From JBHAEC01 sp041855385 (lineage in GTDB: Bacteria > Bacillota > Negativicutes > Veillonellales > Veillonellaceae), in contig JBHAEC010000013.1 in NCBI GenBank assembly GCA_041855385.1, positions 1 to 9,558 on the forward strand: a DNA stretch of 9,558 bases. The letters run 5' to 3'. Positions 6,593 to 9,558 of this stretch are shown here, piece after piece (positions within the stretch are counted from its first letter, which is position 1; each line of letters opens with the position of its first letter). Position numbers and translations under genes: made by a program. The notes below the pieces were generated by a model. It worked only from the letters and a program-made list of their open reading frames with translations. It did no database searches and was not told the origin of the DNA.

Positions 6593-8182
6593 ATGAAAAT
6601 GTACCGCTTACTCGGTATCCTCTGTCTTGCGCTAACGCTCGTTTTTGCCGTTGGTTGCGGCGCCAAGGATGCCAAACTTGACACAGTGAAGTACGTATTG
6701 GAAACAGAACCGGCGACTCTTGATCCGGCCTTGAGTACGGGTCTTCCCGAATCGCAAGTAGAACTGCAAATTTTCGAAGGATTGGTTCGCCTGGATGCGA
6801 AGGATCAACCACAACCCGGCGTAGCAAAGCGTTGGGATATTTCCCCCGACGGTTTAACTTACACCTTCTACCTCCGTGAGGACGCAAAGTGGAGCGACGG
6901 TAGCGAAGTAACGGCACTTGATTTCTTATATGCGTGGACACGCGTGCTGACTCCTGCAACGGCATCTCAAAATGCCTACATGCTCTACCCTATCAAAAAT
7001 GCGGAAGCTTTCTATAAAGGAAAGGCAGCTGCCGCAGATCTGGGTGTTAAAGCCATAGATAAGCGCACATTACAAGTCGTACTGGAAACGCCTGCACCAT
7101 ACTTCCTGGGGCTGACAGCTTTCCACGCTTACTATCCCGTTCCTGAAAAGGTGGTATCGGCAAATCCGACAAAATGGGCGTCCGACGCAAAAGGGCTTGT
7201 ATCAAACGGGCCGTTCGTATTAACGGAATGGAAGCATAGCTCCGAATTGAAATTTAAAAAGAATGATCATTACTGGGATAAAGGCAAGGTAAAATTAGCC
7301 GGTATGGAATGGCCCATCAGCGAATCGCAAGCAACTCGTCTTAACATGGTAGAGAGCAATCAGGCGAACATGATGACCGAACCACCCGGACCTGAACAGG
7401 ATCGCCTCACCAAGGAAGGCATTATGAAAATAACGCCTATTTCTTCCTTGACTTACTATGTATTCAACACACAAAAGGCACCTTTCGATAATCCTCTTGT
7501 TCGCAAAGCCTTCTCTATGGCCATAGAACGCGAAGCATTGGTTAAAAATGTTATGAAAGGTGGCAAAAAAGCCGCTTATGCACTGGTTCCTCCGGGAATG
7601 ATCAACCCTGCAACAGGCAAAGACTTCCGTGAAGAAGGCGGAAACTATGTAAAAGAAGATGTAGCGGAAGCACAAAGGTTGCTTAAAGAAGCGGGATACA
7701 ACGAAAGTAATCCGTTCCCTAAAGTAACTTTGCTTTATAATACTAATGAAACACACAAAGCATTAGCGGAAGCCGTACAGGCTATGCTCAAGAAAAACCT
7801 TGGCGTTGACGTGACGCTTATGAACCAAGAAACGAAAGTTTTTTTGGCATCCCGTAACCGTGGAGAATTCCAAATCGCCCGTGCAAACTGGGTAGGAGAC
7901 TATGCAGATCCTATGACTTTTATCAGCGTCTTCTCCGACCCTGAAAACGACGCACTTTATAACAACCCAACCTATAACGCCTTTGTTAAGATGTCCGATA
8001 TGACACAGGATCCGGCAGCTCGGATGACAGCTATGCACGAAGCGGAAAAACTTCTTTTCCAAGATTCCGTAATTATGCCTGTTGCATACTCTACTCATCC
8101 CTATATTGCCCGTCCATATATCAAAGGTTATGCGTGGTCTATCTTGGCATTGGTTGACTTTAAGGAAGCTTATATCGAATAA
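6593..8182 (+). CDS. oppA: Oligopeptide-binding lipoprotein OppA (solute-binding protein family 5)
   Basis: The 529-residue protein begins with a lipoprotein signal (MKMYRLLGILCLALTLVFAVGC): positive start, hydrophobic core, lipobox AVGC with Cys22 as the lipid anchor. The mature part is the two-lobed family 5 binding protein: EPATLDPAL (39-47), the family signature region at 76-119 (GVAKRWDISPDG..YLREDAKWSDGS..DF), SNGPF (204-208) and PFDNPLVRKAFSMAIER (297-313), all typical of OppA-like proteins. It should deliver peptides to OppB/OppC from the periplasmic face of the inner membrane. Length is normal. GGAGG at 6581-6585, 7 bases before the ATG at 6593, fixes the start; ATG 6588 is out of frame and closes at once. 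Placement after oppF rather than before oppB is less common. The stop overlaps the next gene's start as TAATG. Peptide length preference cannot be predicted. Confidence 0.93.
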   Translation: MKMYRLLGILCLALTLVFAVGCGAKDAKLDTVKYVLETEPATLDPALSTGLPESQVELQIFEGLVRLDAKDQPQPGVAKRWDISPDGLTYTFYLREDAKWSDGSEVTALDFLYAWTRVLTPATASQNAYMLYPIKNAEAFYKGKAAAADLGVKAIDKRTLQVVLETPAPYFLGLTAFHAYYPVPEKVVSANPTKWASDAKGLVSNGPFVLTEWKHSSELKFKKNDHYWDKGKVKLAGMEWPISESQATRLNMVESNQANMMTEPPGPEQDRLTKEGIMKITPISSLTYYVFNTQKAPFDNPLVRKAFSMAIEREALVKNVMKGGKKAAYALVPPGMINPATGKDFREEGGNYVKEDVAEAQRLLKEAGYNESNPFPKVTLLYNTNETHKALAEAVQAMLKKNLGVDVTLMNQETKVFLASRNRGEFQIARANWVGDYADPMTFISVFSDPENDALYNNPTYNAFVKMSDMTQDPAARMTAMHEAEKLLFQDSVIMPVAYSTHPYIARPYIKGYAWSILALVDFKEAYIE

Positions 8183-9318
8183 TGACAAAAGAACTGCTAA
8201 AACAACAAGCTTGTCAATACATTGACACACACAAAGAGAAATGGTTTCGCATCGCAGATGAGCTTCATGCCCATCCGGAAGTGGGAGAAAAGGAGTTCTT
8301 TGCCGCACAGTTTCTCACAACAACAATGAAAGAATTTGGATTTACCGTTACGGCACCTCTTGAAGAGGTGCCGTCTCTTCCGACCGCCTTTAAGGCCGAA
8401 AAAGGAGATGGGCCTATCCATATTGCCTTTTTAGCTGAATATGATGCCCTGCCTGAACTTGGACATGCTTGCGGACATAATCTCATCGCCATGATGAGCA
8501 TAAGCGCCGCTACAGCACTTGCTGAGGTAGCCGGAGATAAAGCAACATCTCACCTCTTTGGTTGCCCCGCAGAGGAAACAATCGGAGGTAAAGTGTATAT
8601 GTCGGATGCCGGCATCTTTGACAAGATGGATGCCGCCATGATTGTCCATCCTGATGAAATCAGCCAAATCAGTGGTACTTCTTATGCTACACATCCGCTG
8701 GAAGTAACATTTTTAGGAGAACCGGCACATATAGCAAGCCGCACACATTTCGGCATTAATGCCCTGGATGCATTAATTGAATTTTATTCGGAGCTAAAGG
8801 AATTGAAGAAAACCTTTACGGAGCCCCATATTTTAGGTGGCATCATCACAGATGGCGGTTCTGCACCGAATGTAATCCCCGCCAGGGCGACCATGAAAAC
8901 AGCGGTTCGCGCTCTATCGGTGGATTACCTGCAAAACACCATGCTTCCTGCCGTTTATGCTTTGGCAGAAACTGTGGCCAAACGAACAGGAACAGAAGTA
9001 AAGCTCCATCATTATGAGCCGCTTTTTATGGATCTACGCAATGATTCTGTGCTTGACTCCTACTTCGGAGAGAATTTAACCCATCTAGGCGAACCCTATC
9101 AAATTAAGGGCACCGACTACGCAACGGGATCGACAGATGTAGGCAATGTAAGTTATGTCACTCGTACCATTCACCCTTGCATTAAAATCGGTACCGGAAT
9201 AGATGCACATACACCCGAGTTTGCCTGCGCCGCCGGTTCTATGGAGGGTAAAGAATGCTCTCTCATCGGCGCCAAAGCGATGGTAATGACGGCTATTGAC
9301 ATACTCTTCGAGAATTAA
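8182..9318 (+). CDS. M20-family metallopeptidase/amidohydrolase (AbgB/ACY1L2-like)
   Basis: This 378-residue cytoplasmic enzyme has no signal peptide or membrane segment. It has the M20D-type fold: an N-terminal catalytic part beginning IADELHAHPEVGEKEF (24-39), AEYDALPELGHACGHN (85-100) with candidate metal ligands C97 and H99, CPAEE (128-132) with the catalytic glutamate and a ligand, H156 in VHPDE, a dimerisation lid domain (about 170-275) containing HIASRTHFGINALDA, and a C-terminal return with TGSTDVGNVSYV (315-326) and H343 in DAHTPEF. The combination HACGHN plus TDVGNVSY resembles the AbgB / aminoacylase-1-like-2 branch, which cleaves p-aminobenzoyl-glutamate or unusual dipeptides, rather than plant-type IAA-amino-acid hydrolases. 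Its start overlaps the oppA stop (TAATG) without a well-spaced ribosome binding site, so translation probably depends on oppA. Likely role is cleaving an imported amide or dipeptide. The exact substrate is unknown. Confidence 0.88.
   Translation: MTKELLKQQACQYIDTHKEKWFRIADELHAHPEVGEKEFFAAQFLTTTMKEFGFTVTAPLEEVPSLPTAFKAEKGDGPIHIAFLAEYDALPELGHACGHNLIAMMSISAATALAEVAGDKATSHLFGCPAEETIGGKVYMSDAGIFDKMDAAMIVHPDEISQISGTSYATHPLEVTFLGEPAHIASRTHFGINALDALIEFYSELKELKKTFTEPHILGGIITDGGSAPNVIPARATMKTAVRALSVDYLQNTMLPAVYALAETVAKRTGTEVKLHHYEPLFMDLRNDSVLDSYFGENLTHLGEPYQIKGTDYATGSTDVGNVSYVTRTIHPCIKIGTGIDAHTPEFACAAGSMEGKECSLIGAKAMVMTAIDILFEN
8350..8374. repeat. Perfect 12-bp inverted repeat inside the M20 gene
   Basis: Arm ACGGCACCTCTT at 8350-8361 is followed by a single G (8362) and then its exact reverse complement at 8363-8374. 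It lies in codons 57-65 of the M20 gene (encoding TAPLEEVPS). In RNA it would form a stable hairpin of about 10-11 bp with a minimal loop. No T run follows, so it is not an obvious terminator. Confidence 0.85.
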
Positions 9319-9326
9319 ACCGGTAC

Positions 9327-9366
9327 GCAAGATGGGGCGAAGAAATTTTCTTCCCCCTCCTCTTGC
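9327..9366 (+). terminator. Long hairpin after the M20 gene, probable operon end
   Basis: Beginning 8 bases past the M20 stop, GCAAGA (9327-9332) pairs with TCTTGC (9361-9366), GGGG (9334-9337) with CCCC (9354-9357), and GAAGAA (9339-9344) with TTCTTC (9348-9353) around a 3-base loop. Small bulges (T, C and TCC) interrupt the stem. The base after the stem is not a T run (ACCCATGC), so it may be a weak or factor-assisted terminator, or a 3'-end stabiliser. Confidence 0.5.
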
Positions 9367-9392
9367 ACCCATGCTTTCATTTGTGTTATACT
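9363..9392 (+). promoter_or_regulatory. Candidate promoter of the tRNA operon
   Basis: TTGCAC (9363-9368) and TATACT (9387-9392) are 18 bases apart; the -10 is extended by TGT directly before it (9384-9386). Transcription would start near 9399, about 24 bases before the mature tRNA-Asp. The -35 overlaps the right arm of the preceding hairpin. Confidence 0.55.
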
Positions 9393-9422
9393 ATTAAAGC
9401 ACCTGACTTGTTCAGGAAATGC

Positions 9423-9498
9423 GGCCCCGTGGTGTAGCGGTTAACATGTCGCCCTGTCACGGCGAAGATCGACGGTTCAAATCCGTTCGGGGTCGCCA
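9423..9498 (+). tRNA. tRNA-Asp(GTC)
   Basis: A full cloverleaf is visible in 76 bases. The acceptor GGCCCCG (9423-9429) pairs with CGGGGTC (9488-9494), with one G-U pair, followed by discriminator G and an encoded CCA (9496-9498). The D stem is GTGT/ACAT; the anticodon stem TCGCC/GGCGA encloses loop CTGTCAC with anticodon GTC at 9456-9458; the T stem GACGG/CCGTT encloses TTCAAAT. It reads Asp codons GAC/GAT. Confidence 0.97.
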
Positions 9499-9518
9499 CT
9501 TTTTTTTACCCTCAACGT

Positions 9519-9558
9519 GCCTCGGTAGCTCAGTCGGTAGAGCAACGGACTGAAAATC
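9519..9558 (+). tRNA. tRNA-Phe(GAA), partial at the right edge
   Basis: The 5' half of a tRNA is present: acceptor strand GCCTCGG (9519-9525), TA, D stem GCTC/GAGC, anticodon-stem strand ACGGA, loop CTGAAAA with anticodon GAA at 9552-9554, then TC at the window end. It lies 20 bases after tRNA-Asp on the same strand and should belong to the same transcript. Confidence 0.92.

Noticed and set aside
7763..8308. 181-residue minus-strand ORF spanning the oppA/M20 junction
   Set aside because: It is antisense to two well-supported genes, and its Cys/His/Arg-rich composition is typical of a shadow frame.
9402..9416. Small hairpin CCTGA/TCAGG in the tRNA leader
   Set aside because: Only 5 bp with a 5-base loop; not distinguishable from chance, and no T-box or other leader motif is visible.

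Overview
The window looks like a chromosomal segment from a low-to-mid-GC anaerobic bacterium with two membranes, most plausibly a member of the Negativicutes (diderm Firmicutes). This is an inference from two things. Most genes have strong Firmicutes-style AGGAGG ribosome binding sites. The left-edge gene encodes a lipoprotein of the RND/HlyD periplasmic adaptor type, which implies an outer membrane. I cannot name the genus from the sequence.

Layout. Bases 1-610 (minus strand) hold the N-terminal two thirds or less of an efflux-pump adaptor lipoprotein; its 3' end and any pump gene lie off the left edge. A roughly 300-base AT-rich divergent intergenic region (611-916) contains candidate promoters for both directions. 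From 917 to 9318 seven genes run on the plus strand with almost no gaps: a fused ABC transporter of the YddA/SbmA-BacA-related (ABCD-like) family; a complete oligopeptide importer (oppB, oppC, oppD, oppF, then the binding lipoprotein oppA); and an M20-family metallopeptidase/amidohydrolase of the AbgB/ACY1L2 type. Junctions inside the run are TAATG (oppB/oppC, oppC/oppD, oppA/M20) or ATGA (oppD/oppF), so translational coupling is likely. The one internal gap, 156 bases before oppA, holds promoter-like sequences and a 20-codon ORF with a good ribosome binding site. After the M20 gene come a long hairpin, a tRNA promoter, tRNA-Asp(GTC) and the start of tRNA-Phe(GAA), cut by the right edge.

How it works together. 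OppA, anchored on the outer face of the inner membrane, should capture peptides or peptide-like compounds. OppB/OppC form the channel and OppD/OppF drive import. The M20 enzyme, with no signal peptide, would hydrolyse the imported compound in the cytoplasm. The oppA-M20 coupling suggests that the cargo includes small amide-linked compounds (dipeptides, N-acyl amino acids or aminobenzoyl-glutamate-like molecules), but the substrate cannot be read from sequence. The YddA-like transporter at the head of the run has no assigned function; its position suggests a peptide-related role.

I found no CRISPR array, insertion sequence, phage gene or clear horizontal-transfer signature. Nothing here is convincingly a new biological system. 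The most unusual items are the perfect 25-nt palindrome inside the M20 coding region, the gene combination itself, and the small ORF/promoter region before oppA.
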